Origin: Lachnospiraceae bacterium
GTDB lineage: Bacteria > Bacillota > Clostridia > Lachnospirales > Lachnospiraceae
NCBI GenBank assembly: GCA_009774235.1
Contig: VSNJ01000072.1
Coordinates: 1-19,267 of the forward strand
DNA: 19,267 nt
Reading direction: 5' to 3'
Shown: piece after piece, positions 8,428-15,950 of the stretch
Layout of the letters: each line of letters begins with the position of its first letter
Numbering within the stretch: position 1 is the stretch's first letter
Notes under the pieces: generated by a model
Database searches by the model: none
Told to the model about the DNA's origin: nothing
The model's input: only the letters and a program-made list of their open reading frames with translations
Made by a program: the position numbers and the translations under genes

Positions 8428-9426
8428 ATGAATAAAAAGTTTAAGACATTATTTGTAGGCACAATCATATTTGTTATAGTGATTGTGTGTGTTGCTTTTA
8501 TTTCTTTTTTCTTGAAAGACAACAATAATTTCAGTAGTTTTATTGGAAGCATTTTAGGTGCTCTTATAAGTGGAGTTATTACTTTTGTTGGGTTGTATAT
8601 CACAATAAAACAAGGAAATGAAAACCAGAGCAAGGCATTAAATCTCCAGTCTGCGTTACAGGTTGAAAATAATTTATTACATTTTTTAGAAAAACAGAAG
8701 AAGAATATTACAGAAAGTGTAAATAAATTAGATAAATTGCTTTTTACCGTTCAGCTTTTAAAGATAGCAAATGTAAAAGACATACCAAAAGAGAGAAAGA
8801 ATTTGATTAATATTTTTTCGGATTACCGACAAGCGATGAATTCCATACGATTTGCCACAAATATTTATATTGATACATCAAAATGTGATGGTTGCACAGA
8901 TTGTTGTATAAAGTCTTATGGAGAATTATCAAAAAGGAAGACAAAACTGAGCGAATGTTTTTATAAAATAGAATTGAATTGCAATGTGATGATGCAGGCG
9001 TTACAGATTGTACTTGATAAATCGATTGATATTCAACAGTGGATTGAACAAAAGACTTTGTACTTTAATCAAAAGCGATTAAATGAGGAAGGAATATTGA
9101 AATGCAGAAATTCTCTTAGCCAAAATTCCAATGATATTGGTATAATGGAGAAAATCAGACAATATGAAACAGAGAACATAAAATTGGAGGAGCAAATTAG
9201 AGTAATTGATGAACAAATTCAACAGGCGTTCAATGAAATTGGAGAAGAAAACAAAAAAGCACGAAACGAAGCAAACAATATACATATGCGTGACAGAAAT
9301 GAGCTACATAATGCTATCATGCAATATTTTGATATATATAATTTTTACATTGAAGAAAACAAGAAATTTACATTAAAAAATGGCATATTATTTAACAAAA
9401 AATGCAAAAAATACGCAAGTGATTGA
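8428..9426 (+). CDS. Two-TM membrane protein with cytoplasmic coiled coil, inserted between mod and res
   Basis: This 332-aa protein has two N-terminal membrane helices (about residues 8-29 and 39-61; the second contains IGSILGALISGVITFVGLY). A long polar region follows, with a coiled coil at about 205-290. A tight cysteine group, C153-x2-C156-x2-C159-C160, lies in the middle and could bind a metal. The ATG follows the mod stop codon with no gap, and an AGGAGG at 8413-8418 lies inside the end of mod, so co-translation is very likely. The helix-hairpin plus coiled-coil layout resembles membrane proteins seen in abortive-infection and defence loci, but I know no named family for it. Mod and res are normally adjacent, so this gene is an unusual insertion and a candidate accessory effector. 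Confidence 0.82.
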   Translation: MNKKFKTLFVGTIIFVIVIVCVAFISFFLKDNNNFSSFIGSILGALISGVITFVGLYITIKQGNENQSKALNLQSALQVENNLLHFLEKQKKNITESVNKLDKLLFTVQLLKIANVKDIPKERKNLINIFSDYRQAMNSIRFATNIYIDTSKCDGCTDCCIKSYGELSKRKTKLSECFYKIELNCNVMMQALQIVLDKSIDIQQWIEQKTLYFNQKRLNEEGILKCRNSLSQNSNDIGIMEKIRQYETENIKLEEQIRVIDEQIQQAFNEIGEENKKARNEANNIHMRDRNELHNAIMQYFDIYNFYIEENKKFTLKNGILFNKKCKKYASD

Positions 9427-9461
9427 ATATATATACCTCCATTTTGGTGAAATTTGACTTG

Positions 9462-9490
9462 TTGACTTTTTTAAATTTTACTGTTTTAAA
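9462..9490 (+). promoter_or_regulatory. Possible internal promoter for res
   Basis: The 88-bp gap before res holds TTGACT (9462-9467), a 17-bp spacer and TTTAAA (9485-9490), a fair -35 with a weak -10. This is the largest gap in the operon, and a separate promoter would let Res be made apart from Mod, which fits the need for methylation before restriction. The match is weak and the region is AT-rich, so chance is possible. Confidence 0.3.
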
Positions 9491-9514
9491 AATATTTGAG
9501 ATAAAGGTGATGAA

Positions 9515-12500
9515 ATGAAATTCAATTTTAAGATACAACAATACCAAACGAATGCAGTTGAAGCAGTTATAAAAGTCTTTAATGGACAAGGTTTTCACGA
9601 CAAAATCAGCTATATCCGTGACCTTGGCAAAATGAAGCCTGCTGATATGCAGATGACTTTGGGCTTGACAGATGAAGAAATAGAGCTGTACGACCCTGCC
9701 AATGATACCGGATATAAGAATGAATTGGTGGAGCTTTCCGATGAGCAGATTCTCCACAACATTCAGACTTTACAGAGTCAGAATAACATTAAACTCTCTA
9801 CTTCCCTTGTCAAAGACTTAGGAAGGTGCAGTCTTGATATTGAAATGGAAACCGGTACGGGTAAAACCTATGTGTATATTAAGACGATGTTTGAGCTAAA
9901 CAAAAAATACGGCTGGAGCAAGTTTATCGTCGTTGTACCAAGTATTGCTATTCGTGAGGGTGTAAAGAAATCCTTTGAGATTACCGCCGACCATTTTATG
10001 GAGCATTATGGCAAAAAGGCTCGTTTCTTTATCTACAACAGTTCAAACCTGAACCAGCTTGATAACTTTTCATCAAGCTCTGGTATCAATGTAATGATTA
10101 TCAATACGCAGGCTTTCGCTTCTTCTCTGAAAGAGGACGGCCGCAGTAAGGAAGCCCGTATTATTTACTCAAAACGTGATGAGTTCGGTTCCCGCCGCCC
10201 GATTGATGTTATTAAGGCAAACAGACCAATAATCATTTTGGATGAGCCACAGAAGATGGGCGGAGAGGTTACAAGGAAGGCTCTGGAAAACTTCAATCCC
10301 CTTTTCATCTTAAACTACTCAGCTACCCATGTAAAACAGCACAATCTTATCTATGTGCTGGACGCTTTGGACGCCTTTAATAAGAAGCTGGTTAAGAAAA
10401 TTGAAGTCAAAGGTTTTGAAGTAAAGAATTTCAGAGGTACAGACAGCTATCTGTACCTTGAGCAGATTGTACTTTCAAGTAAGAAGCCGCCTATGGCAAA
10501 AATCGAGCTTGAAATTGGATATAACAAATCCATTAACCGGGAAACCCATATTCTTGGTGTGGGTGATGATTTATATTATGTTTCTCAGGAACTGGAGCAG
10601 TACAAGGGCTACACCATATCCGAAATTGACCCACTTCGAGGAACAGTAACCTTTACAAACGGAGAAGTAATCAAAGCCGGTGATGTTGTTGGAGATATTT
10701 CTGAAAAGGATATGCGTCGTATTCAGATTAGAGAAACTATCCTTTCCCATTTTGAAAAAGAAGAGAAGCTTTTTAATATGGGTATCAAGTGCCTGTCATT
10801 ATTCTTTATTGATGAGGTTGCAAAGTATCATCAATATGATGAGAACGGTGATGAAGTGCTTGGCGAGTATGGGCAGATGTTTGAGCAGGAATACATAAAT
10901 GTACTCAATGACTATGTAACCTTGCTTGAAACGCCATATCAGAAGTATTTGAAATCAACTTGCAGTGATGCAGGTACGGTACACAAGGGCTATTTTAGTA
11001 TTGATAAAAAAGGACACGTTGTTGACAGCCGGTTAAAACGTGGGAGCGAGTTCTCTGATGATATTTCAGCATATGACCTGATTTTGAAAAATAAGGAACG
11101 CTTACTATCCTTTGGCGAACCGACAAGATTTATCTTCTCTCATTCGGCACTCCGTGAAGGCTGGGATAACCCGAATGTATTTCAGATTTGTACACTGAAG
11201 CATTCTGACAGCAATACGGCAAAACGCCAAGAGGTTGGCCGTGGACTCCGTTTGTGTGTAAATCAGAACGGTAACCGTATGGATGTGGAGAGCTGCGGAG
11301 AAGTTGTACACGATATTAACACGCTTACGGTTGTTGCCAGTGAAAGCTACAAGAGCTTTGTTACTGATTTACAGTCGGATATTAAAACCGTTCTTTATGA
11401 CAGACCTGCTGTTGCCACCAGCGAATACTTCAAAGGCAAGTATGTTAAGATTGACGATGTACCTACGCTCATTGATGACAACACAGCAAATGCGATTGAG
11501 TTTTATTTGATTCAAAATGGTTATGTTGATGTGAAGCGTAAGGTCACTGACAAATACCGTCAAGATATAAAGAGTGGTATGGTTGCCGGACTGCCGGAAG
11601 AACTGAAGTCTATGGCAGATGGTATTCATTTGCTTATTCAGTCTGTTTATGATGACAGCATCCTTAAAGATATGTTTACAAATGGTCACGAAACAAAGGT
11701 CAGGGACAATCCACTCAATGAGAACTTTGCCAAGAAAGCGTTTCAAGCTTTATGGCATGAGATTAACCATAAGTATTCTTACACAGTTGAATTTGACAGT
11801 TATGAGCTAATTAAGAAAGCAATTGTCCATATTGATGAAAAGCTCTTTGTTTCAGAGCTTCAATATACCACAACTACCGGCCACCAAAAAGATGAAATGA
11901 ATGAATACGAAGTGGAAAGAGGAGCTTCTTTTACCAAAGAAAAGACAAGAACGCAGATTCTTAAACACGCCGGAACAAGCCAGATTAAATATGACCTTAT
12001 TGGCAAAGTGGCAGAAGGAACTGTACTTACCAGAAAAACAGTATCGGCTATTTTACGAGGTATCGGAGCGGATAAACTTTATATGTTCAAAAATAACCCA
12101 GAGGAATTTATTACAAAGGTTATAAGACTTATTAATGAGCAAAAAGCTACGATGATTGTTGAGCATATTTCATATGATATTATTGAGGGAGAATATGACA
12201 GCTCTATCTTTACAGCCGAAAAGAATACGCAGAGCTTTGACAAGGCGTTTCTTGCAAAGAAAGCGATTCAGGACTATGTGTTTACTGATGGTTCTGCTGA
12301 AAAGAGTATTGAAAGAAAATTCGCCGAAGATTTGGATGCTGCCGAGGAAGTATGCGTTTACGCAAAGTTGCCGAGAAGTTTCCAAATCCCCACGCCAGTG
12401 GGCAATTATTCTCCTGACTGGGCAATCGCATTCTATGAAGGAAAGGTCAAGCATATTTTCTTTGTTGCTGAAACTAAAGGTACTATGGAAAGTCTTGAAC

Positions 12501-12628
12501 TAAGACCGATTGAACAGGCAAAAATTTCGTGTGCTAAGAAATTGTTTAATGAAATATCAACAAGCAAGGTAAAATACCATGATGTTGACAGCTATCAGAG
12601 CTTGCTTAATATAATGAACGCAATGTGA
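9515..12628 (+). CDS. res: Type III restriction endonuclease subunit (Res)
   Basis: This 1037-aa protein is the ATP-dependent translocase and nuclease of a type III restriction system, which works in complex with Mod to cut unmodified DNA. The superfamily 2 helicase core has Walker A METGTGKT (111-118, K117), Walker B DEPQ (243-246), motif III SATH (269-272) and motif VI QEVGRGLRL (572-580). Near the C-terminus, P967-D968, then E986-T-K988, form a complete PD-(D/E)XK nuclease motif. Length fits the family and no frameshift is visible. An AAAGGTGATG precedes the ATG. It is the last gene of the operon and is separated from mod by the membrane-protein gene. With intact Mod and Res motifs, the pair is predicted to be functional. 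Confidence 0.95.
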   Translation: MKFNFKIQQYQTNAVEAVIKVFNGQGFHDKISYIRDLGKMKPADMQMTLGLTDEEIELYDPANDTGYKNELVELSDEQILHNIQTLQSQNNIKLSTSLVKDLGRCSLDIEMETGTGKTYVYIKTMFELNKKYGWSKFIVVVPSIAIREGVKKSFEITADHFMEHYGKKARFFIYNSSNLNQLDNFSSSSGINVMIINTQAFASSLKEDGRSKEARIIYSKRDEFGSRRPIDVIKANRPIIILDEPQKMGGEVTRKALENFNPLFILNYSATHVKQHNLIYVLDALDAFNKKLVKKIEVKGFEVKNFRGTDSYLYLEQIVLSSKKPPMAKIELEIGYNKSINRETHILGVGDDLYYVSQELEQYKGYTISEIDPLRGTVTFTNGEVIKAGDVVGDISEKDMRRIQIRETILSHFEKEEKLFNMGIKCLSLFFIDEVAKYHQYDENGDEVLGEYGQMFEQEYINVLNDYVTLLETPYQKYLKSTCSDAGTVHKGYFSIDKKGHVVDSRLKRGSEFSDDISAYDLILKNKERLLSFGEPTRFIFSHSALREGWDNPNVFQICTLKHSDSNTAKRQEVGRGLRLCVNQNGNRMDVESCGEVVHDINTLTVVASESYKSFVTDLQSDIKTVLYDRPAVATSEYFKGKYVKIDDVPTLIDDNTANAIEFYLIQNGYVDVKRKVTDKYRQDIKSGMVAGLPEELKSMADGIHLLIQSVYDDSILKDMFTNGHETKVRDNPLNENFAKKAFQALWHEINHKYSYTVEFDSYELIKKAIVHIDEKLFVSELQYTTTTGHQKDEMNEYEVERGASFTKEKTRTQILKHAGTSQIKYDLIGKVAEGTVLTRKTVSAILRGIGADKLYMFKNNPEEFITKVIRLINEQKATMIVEHISYDIIEGEYDSSIFTAEKNTQSFDKAFLAKKAIQDYVFTDGSAEKSIERKFAEDLDAAEEVCVYAKLPRSFQIPTPVGNYSPDWAIAFYEGKVKHIFFVAETKGTMESLELRPIEQAKISCAKKLFNEISTSKVKYHDVDSYQSLLNIMNAM

Positions 12629-12772
12629 GGTTCGTTTGAATGGATAATTCATATATCAGTTGGTATGGATGTATTTAATTAAAACAGTAAAAAGTGATAT
12701 TGCAAAAAAATTATAGATGTTCAGGCAATTGTAAATGTTGCGGACAACTCTCTTTTAAAAGGAGATTAATGG

Positions 12773-12841
12773 ATGGCAAAGAGCAAGAAAACCAAAGTAC
12801 ATAAGAAAATAGATGGACAGTTTCTGCAGATGAACAAGTAA
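12773..12841 (+). CDS. Tiny basic ORF before the response regulator gene
   Basis: A 22-codon frame starts at ATG 12773 with an AAAAGGAG ribosome binding site 8 nt upstream and ends 12 nt before the response-regulator start. The peptide begins MAKSKKTKVHKK, is very rich in Lys, and has no membrane helix. An overlapping ATG at 12769 in another frame gives only 11 codons. It could be a leader peptide coupled to translation of the regulator, or chance. I do not recognise it. Confidence 0.35.
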   Translation: MAKSKKTKVHKKIDGQFLQMNK

Positions 12842-12853
12842 TGGAGGGTTATT

Positions 12854-13561
12854 ATGTTAAAGATTGCAGTCTGTGATGACGGCTGGACGGATATTGAAAC
12901 ACTGGAAAAAGCACTTGACCAGTTTGACCGGTATCCGGTTGATTATGATGTGTTTTTTAGTGCGGAAGAACTGTTAAAATACAGGAAAGAGCATGAAGAA
13001 AATTACAATATGTACATTTTTGATATAGAAATGCCTGGAATGAGCGGGCTGGAACTGGCAAAGGAAATACGGAAAGAAGATGCAAAAGCCCTTTTTGTAT
13101 TCCTGACAGGTTACACCAGTTATGTCATGGATGTGTTTGAGGTAGTTACTTTTGATTTTATAAAAAAGCCGGTTACGGCAGGGAAACTTTCGCCTGTGCT
13201 TTTGAAGGCTGCCAGTTACCTTGATTTAACTAGGCAGGAGTTTGTATTCAGTTACCGTAAGAACCAGTTCCGGATACAGTACAGTGATATACTTTATATT
13301 GAAAAGAAAGGGCGCAAGGCTTATATACATACTGTTTCTGAAACTTTTGAAGCAAACATGACCATAGAGGAAATATGGAAACAGCTTGATGTGGATATGT
13401 TTTCACATATCCATGTTTCTTATATTGTTAACCTGCAGCATATCAGGGTGGTTGAAGGTGATGAGGTTGTGCTTGGCAACGGGATACGGCTTGTAATTGC
13501 AAGGTCGCAGAAACAGGCATTAAAAGAAAAGCATATGGATTTTATCAGGAGAGGGATGTAG
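12854..13561 (+). CDS. LytTR-family response regulator (AgrA-like)
   Basis: This 235-aa two-component response regulator has an N-terminal receiver domain (about 1-120). The acidic pocket is at D8-D9 and the likely phosphorylated residue is D57 in IFDIEMPGMSG; the conserved threonine (FLTGYT) and lysine (KKPVT) follow. The C-terminal half (about 130-235) is a LytTR DNA-binding domain, recognisable from DILYIEKKGRKAYIHT and the HIHVSYIVNLQHI segment. Such proteins bind pairs of 9-bp direct repeats about 21 bp apart, the pattern found at 14960-14989 and 15870-15899. A GGAGGG before the ATG supports the start. The sensor kinase follows 69 bp later, giving an agrA-agrC order. Its targets are probably the two boxes in this locus. 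Confidence 0.92.
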   Translation: MLKIAVCDDGWTDIETLEKALDQFDRYPVDYDVFFSAEELLKYRKEHEENYNMYIFDIEMPGMSGLELAKEIRKEDAKALFVFLTGYTSYVMDVFEVVTFDFIKKPVTAGKLSPVLLKAASYLDLTRQEFVFSYRKNQFRIQYSDILYIEKKGRKAYIHTVSETFEANMTIEEIWKQLDVDMFSHIHVSYIVNLQHIRVVEGDEVVLGNGIRLVIARSQKQALKEKHMDFIRRGM

Positions 13562-13601
13562 GACGGGACCAGTGTTTTTCATAAATGTCTGGCTGTTTGG
13601 A

Positions 13602-13616
13602 CCGCAAAAAATGCGG
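13602..13616 (+). other. Small hairpin before the kinase ribosome binding site
   Basis: CCGCA (13602-13606), a five-A loop and TGCGG (13612-13616) form a short stem just before the GGGAGGG of the sensor kinase gene. It could modestly affect translation or RNA processing between the regulator and kinase. There is no T-run, so it is not a terminator. The stem is only 5 bp. Confidence 0.3.
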
Positions 13617-13630
13617 CAGGGAGGGTTAAT

Positions 13631-14923
13631 ATGGCAGCTTTTTTCATACAGTTTTTCTTAAATCTTTTAGATATTGGTATTTTCTGGTACTATCTTAATA
13701 CATTCCATAACAAAAAAAGGTTTCCGGCATTTGTCTGTATGCCGCTTCCGGTTCTGCTTGCGGCTGTGTGGGCATGGGTAAACAGTTTTGGTTATCCGTT
13801 TGCAAATCTTCTGGCACTTGCCGCAGTCCTGTCTGTGCTTTCTCTCTTGTTTTATGGAGGCCTGCTGCAGAAGGTTACAGGGGTTATTATTTTTATTGGA
13901 GCAGGTATTTTGGTGGAACCAGCCGGTTTTATACTTTTACAGGTACTCCAGTACAGTACGCCAGATGGGGAAATGTACAAATATTATTTTGTTGCAGCAC
14001 TGGGGGAAATTATGAGATGTGGTGCCATTTATCTTTTCTGCAGGGCGGCAAGGCTGAAAGGGATAAATTTTTCAAAACTGCCGACAGATTTTATATGGCC
14101 GGTGCTGGTGGTATTTGTCTTTGCTGTTATGGACTGCTGTTTCATTGTAATGGTTTCTTTGGAATCAGGAAGTGCAAAGAGCCTTGTTATGTGCCTCTGT
14201 ATCATAGTTTCTGTCATACTTACATATTATTTGGTTTTTTATATGGTGGAAAGGCTGGCTGGCCTGTTTGAAAAACAGCATGGGGAAGAGCTGTATAAAG
14301 AGGAAATGAGATACCAGGAAATATATTACAGGGAACTGGAGAAGCGTAATGAGGATATGCAGGTTTTTAAACATGACTTAAAAAATAAACTGGTAGAGAT
14401 GTACCGTTTTTTTGAGGAAGAAGATACAAAGCAGTTAATGGAGCGTATAAGAAAAATTTACCAGGAGCTGGACAGTGCGGATGATGCCTCATATTCTGCT
14501 AACCCGGCTGTTGATTCTGTCCTCAGGCTGAAAATAGGGAAGGCAAAAGCAGAGGGCATTGAAACAGATGTTTATGTACTTGTCCCAAAGGGACTTAAGC
14601 TGGAATATGGTGATACAGGCGTGCTTTATGGGAATCTTCTGGATAATGCCATTGAAGCCTGCCAGAAAGTAGAAAAAGGAAAAAGATATATCCATATAGA
14701 AAACAAATATATGGATGGCAAAATGCTTCTCGTAATTGAAAACAGCAAGCCCCCGGCTGTAAATGAAAAGCTCCAGACCACCAAACAGGACAGTTACCAG
14801 CATGGCAGGGGGATTGCAAGCGTGCGTAAAGTTGTGGGGAAATATAATGGCACGGTTGTATTTTCGGATAAAGGGGACTGTTTTGAAGCTGCTGTCATGC
14901 TTTATGGCATAGAAGCAGGATAG
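13631..14923 (+). CDS. GHKL-family sensor histidine kinase (AgrC-like)
   Basis: This 430-aa membrane sensor is expected to detect the AgrD-derived cyclic peptide outside the cell and phosphorylate the LytTR regulator. The first 210 residues or so form about six to seven hydrophobic helices, the usual AgrC-type sensor. A coiled segment leads to the phosphoacceptor H248 in KHDLKNKL. The ATP-binding GHKL domain has the N-box GNLLDNAIEAC (N339 is the second Asn) and the G-box HGRGIASV (391-398). An AGGGAGGG precedes the ATG. Context (regulator upstream, agrD and agrB downstream) and the short GHKL ending place it in the AgrC/ComD-like HPK10 group. No damage is visible. Confidence 0.92.
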   Translation: MAAFFIQFFLNLLDIGIFWYYLNTFHNKKRFPAFVCMPLPVLLAAVWAWVNSFGYPFANLLALAAVLSVLSLLFYGGLLQKVTGVIIFIGAGILVEPAGFILLQVLQYSTPDGEMYKYYFVAALGEIMRCGAIYLFCRAARLKGINFSKLPTDFIWPVLVVFVFAVMDCCFIVMVSLESGSAKSLVMCLCIIVSVILTYYLVFYMVERLAGLFEKQHGEELYKEEMRYQEIYYRELEKRNEDMQVFKHDLKNKLVEMYRFFEEEDTKQLMERIRKIYQELDSADDASYSANPAVDSVLRLKIGKAKAEGIETDVYVLVPKGLKLEYGDTGVLYGNLLDNAIEACQKVEKGKRYIHIENKYMDGKMLLVIENSKPPAVNEKLQTTKQDSYQHGRGIASVRKVVGKYNGTVVFSDKGDCFEAAVMLYGIEAG

Positions 14924-14947
14924 TAAAAAGATATGTGAAGAGGAAAA

Positions 14948-15017
14948 CTGCAAAGTGTTACACTTAGATGTCATTCTGTGACACTTTGGAAAAAAAAACA
15001 GAAAATAATGGTATACT
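14948..15017 (+). promoter_or_regulatory. AgrA/LytTR-type box and promoter for agrD-agrB
   Basis: ACACTTAGA (14960-14968), 12 bp, then ACACTTTGG (14981-14989) form a 9-N12-9 direct repeat, the spacing of AgrA-type sites (known consensus ACANTTAAG-N12-ACANTTAGG). Exactly 22 bp later lies an extended -10, TGGTATACT (TATACT at 15012-15017). There is no good -35, as expected for an activator-dependent promoter. The first repeat also forms a palindrome AAGTGTTACACTT (14953-14965). The promoter drives agrD with a leader of about 85 nt. Confidence 0.8.
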
Positions 15018-15110
15018 GTTCCTGCAAAAAGCAGTAACCAGCTGTTCTTATCCGGCAATGTGTTTCTGGTATCTGGCAGCTGTATTATCATAAAAAAGGA
15101 GGACATTATT

Positions 15111-15275
15111 ATGTTGAAGGTAAAAACATTGCAGGACAGGTTTGGCATCTGGGCTTTATCACTGGCAGCAGCAGTGGCACTTGCAGTTACATCATGGAAT
15201 GTGAATACATGCTGCTGGTTTATACTGGGACAGGAAAAACTGCCAGGCAATGCAAAGAAACTGCGCAGGTTTTAG
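15111..15275 (+). CDS. agrD: AgrD-like cyclic lactone autoinducer peptide precursor
   Basis: This 54-aa precursor of a secreted cyclic quorum-sensing peptide has an N-terminal amphipathic/hydrophobic leader (1-29), a core containing N-T-C34-C35-W-F-I-L, and a charged C-terminal tail (GQEKLPGNAKKLRRF) with the conserved proline P45. Aligning that proline with characterised AgrD proteins of Staphylococcus aureus and Clostridium perfringens places the AgrB cut after L39. The predicted thiolactone ring is C35-W-F-I-L, the same five-residue size as known ones. The ATG at 15111 has an ideal AAGGAGGA 7 nt upstream; an upstream in-frame ATG at 15060 has no such site. agrB starts 14 nt after the stop. 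The double Cys leaves some doubt over which one closes the ring. Confidence 0.88.
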   Translation: MLKVKTLQDRFGIWALSLAAAVALAVTSWNVNTCCWFILGQEKLPGNAKKLRRF

Positions 15276-15289
15276 GAAAGGGACTGGTT

Positions 15290-15877
15290 ATGGGAAAAGT
15301 TGCTTTGTTTGCTGTGAAGATAACTGGAAAGCTTGTAAAGAAAGGTCTTATACAGGAAGAAGATGCCCTTCTGTATAGTTATGGCATAGAGAATGGGATA
15401 TGGCTTGCTGCCAGTATCTTTACAGCAGTGGTAATAGGGATAATGACAGGAAGGCTGGGAGTGGTTATGGTCTTCCTGTTGTTTTATTCCATGCTGCGCA
15501 GCTACAGTGGCGGGCTGCATTGCAGGAGCAGGTTTGTGTGTTATGTCTGTTCTACAGCTGTATTGTTTGTCCCTGTGTATTCTTACAGGCTTGTTATAGA
15601 TATAATGCCAGGGACACTGCGTATATTTCTGGGGCTTGCTGCCTTATCAGCAGTTCTTGTATTAAGCCCTGTAGAAAGCAGGAATAAAAAACTGGATAAT
15701 GTAGAAAAAAGATATTATAAAAGAATGAGCTACTGCATTGTTTGTATACAGGCATGTTTTCTTGTTCTGCTGTACTGCATGGAAGTGTACAGGTATTTCT
15801 GTGCCGGGTATACTGCCATAATCTTTGTGGCATTGTTTATGGTCTTAGGGGAAATAGCTGCAAAGTGTTACACTTAA
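15290..15877 (+). CDS. agrB: AgrB-like accessory gene regulator protease
   Basis: This 195-aa integral membrane cysteine protease trims the AgrD precursor and closes the thiolactone ring. The catalytic histidine and cysteine fall at H77 (in SYSGGLH) and C84 (RFVC), the same residue numbers and 7-residue spacing as in S. aureus AgrB, which supports the start at 15290. A ribosome binding site, AGGAAAGGG (15274-15282), overlaps the agrD stop codon and also favours this start over the in-frame ATG at 15194. Several hydrophobic segments follow (about 38-70, 82-98, 104-125, 145-190). Two further cysteines flank C84. The stop codon lies inside the next LytTR box, so this promoter region overlaps the gene end. 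Confidence 0.92.
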   Translation: MGKVALFAVKITGKLVKKGLIQEEDALLYSYGIENGIWLAASIFTAVVIGIMTGRLGVVMVFLLFYSMLRSYSGGLHCRSRFVCYVCSTAVLFVPVYSYRLVIDIMPGTLRIFLGLAALSAVLVLSPVESRNKKLDNVEKRYYKRMSYCIVCIQACFLVLLYCMEVYRYFCAGYTAIIFVALFMVLGEIAAKCYT

Positions 15878-15927
15878 CTGTACAACTGTTACAGTTTGTG
15901 ATGGAAGGCTGTATTTTCTGGTATAAT
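15858..15927 (+). promoter_or_regulatory. Second AgrA/LytTR-type box and promoter, before the Xre gene
   Basis: ACACTTAAC (15870-15878), 12 bp, then ACAGTTTGT (15891-15899) repeat the arrangement found before agrD. The extended -10 TGGTATAAT (TATAAT at 15922-15927) starts exactly 22 bp after the second half-site, as in the first promoter. The 19 bases at 15858-15876 are identical to 14948-14966. The box begins inside the 3' end of agrB. The same regulator very probably acts at both promoters. Confidence 0.78.
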
Positions 15928-15950
15928 GGTGTACCAGAAAGGATACAGCA

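Noticed and set aside
2101..12628. DISARM or BREX identity for the operon
   Set aside because: The SNF2 helicase with a PLD-like domain suggested DISARM, but there is no DUF1998 (DrmB) or DrmA-like gene, and no PglZ or BrxC-like gene; the mod and res pair is clearly type III.
13768..14271. 167-aa plus-strand frame inside the kinase gene
   Set aside because: It is an alternative frame over the membrane helices of the sensor kinase, with aromatic- and Cys-rich nonsense composition.
14489..15250. 253-aa minus-strand open frame
   Set aside because: It runs antisense across the kinase C-terminus, the LytTR promoter and agrD, all of which have strong evidence on the plus strand.
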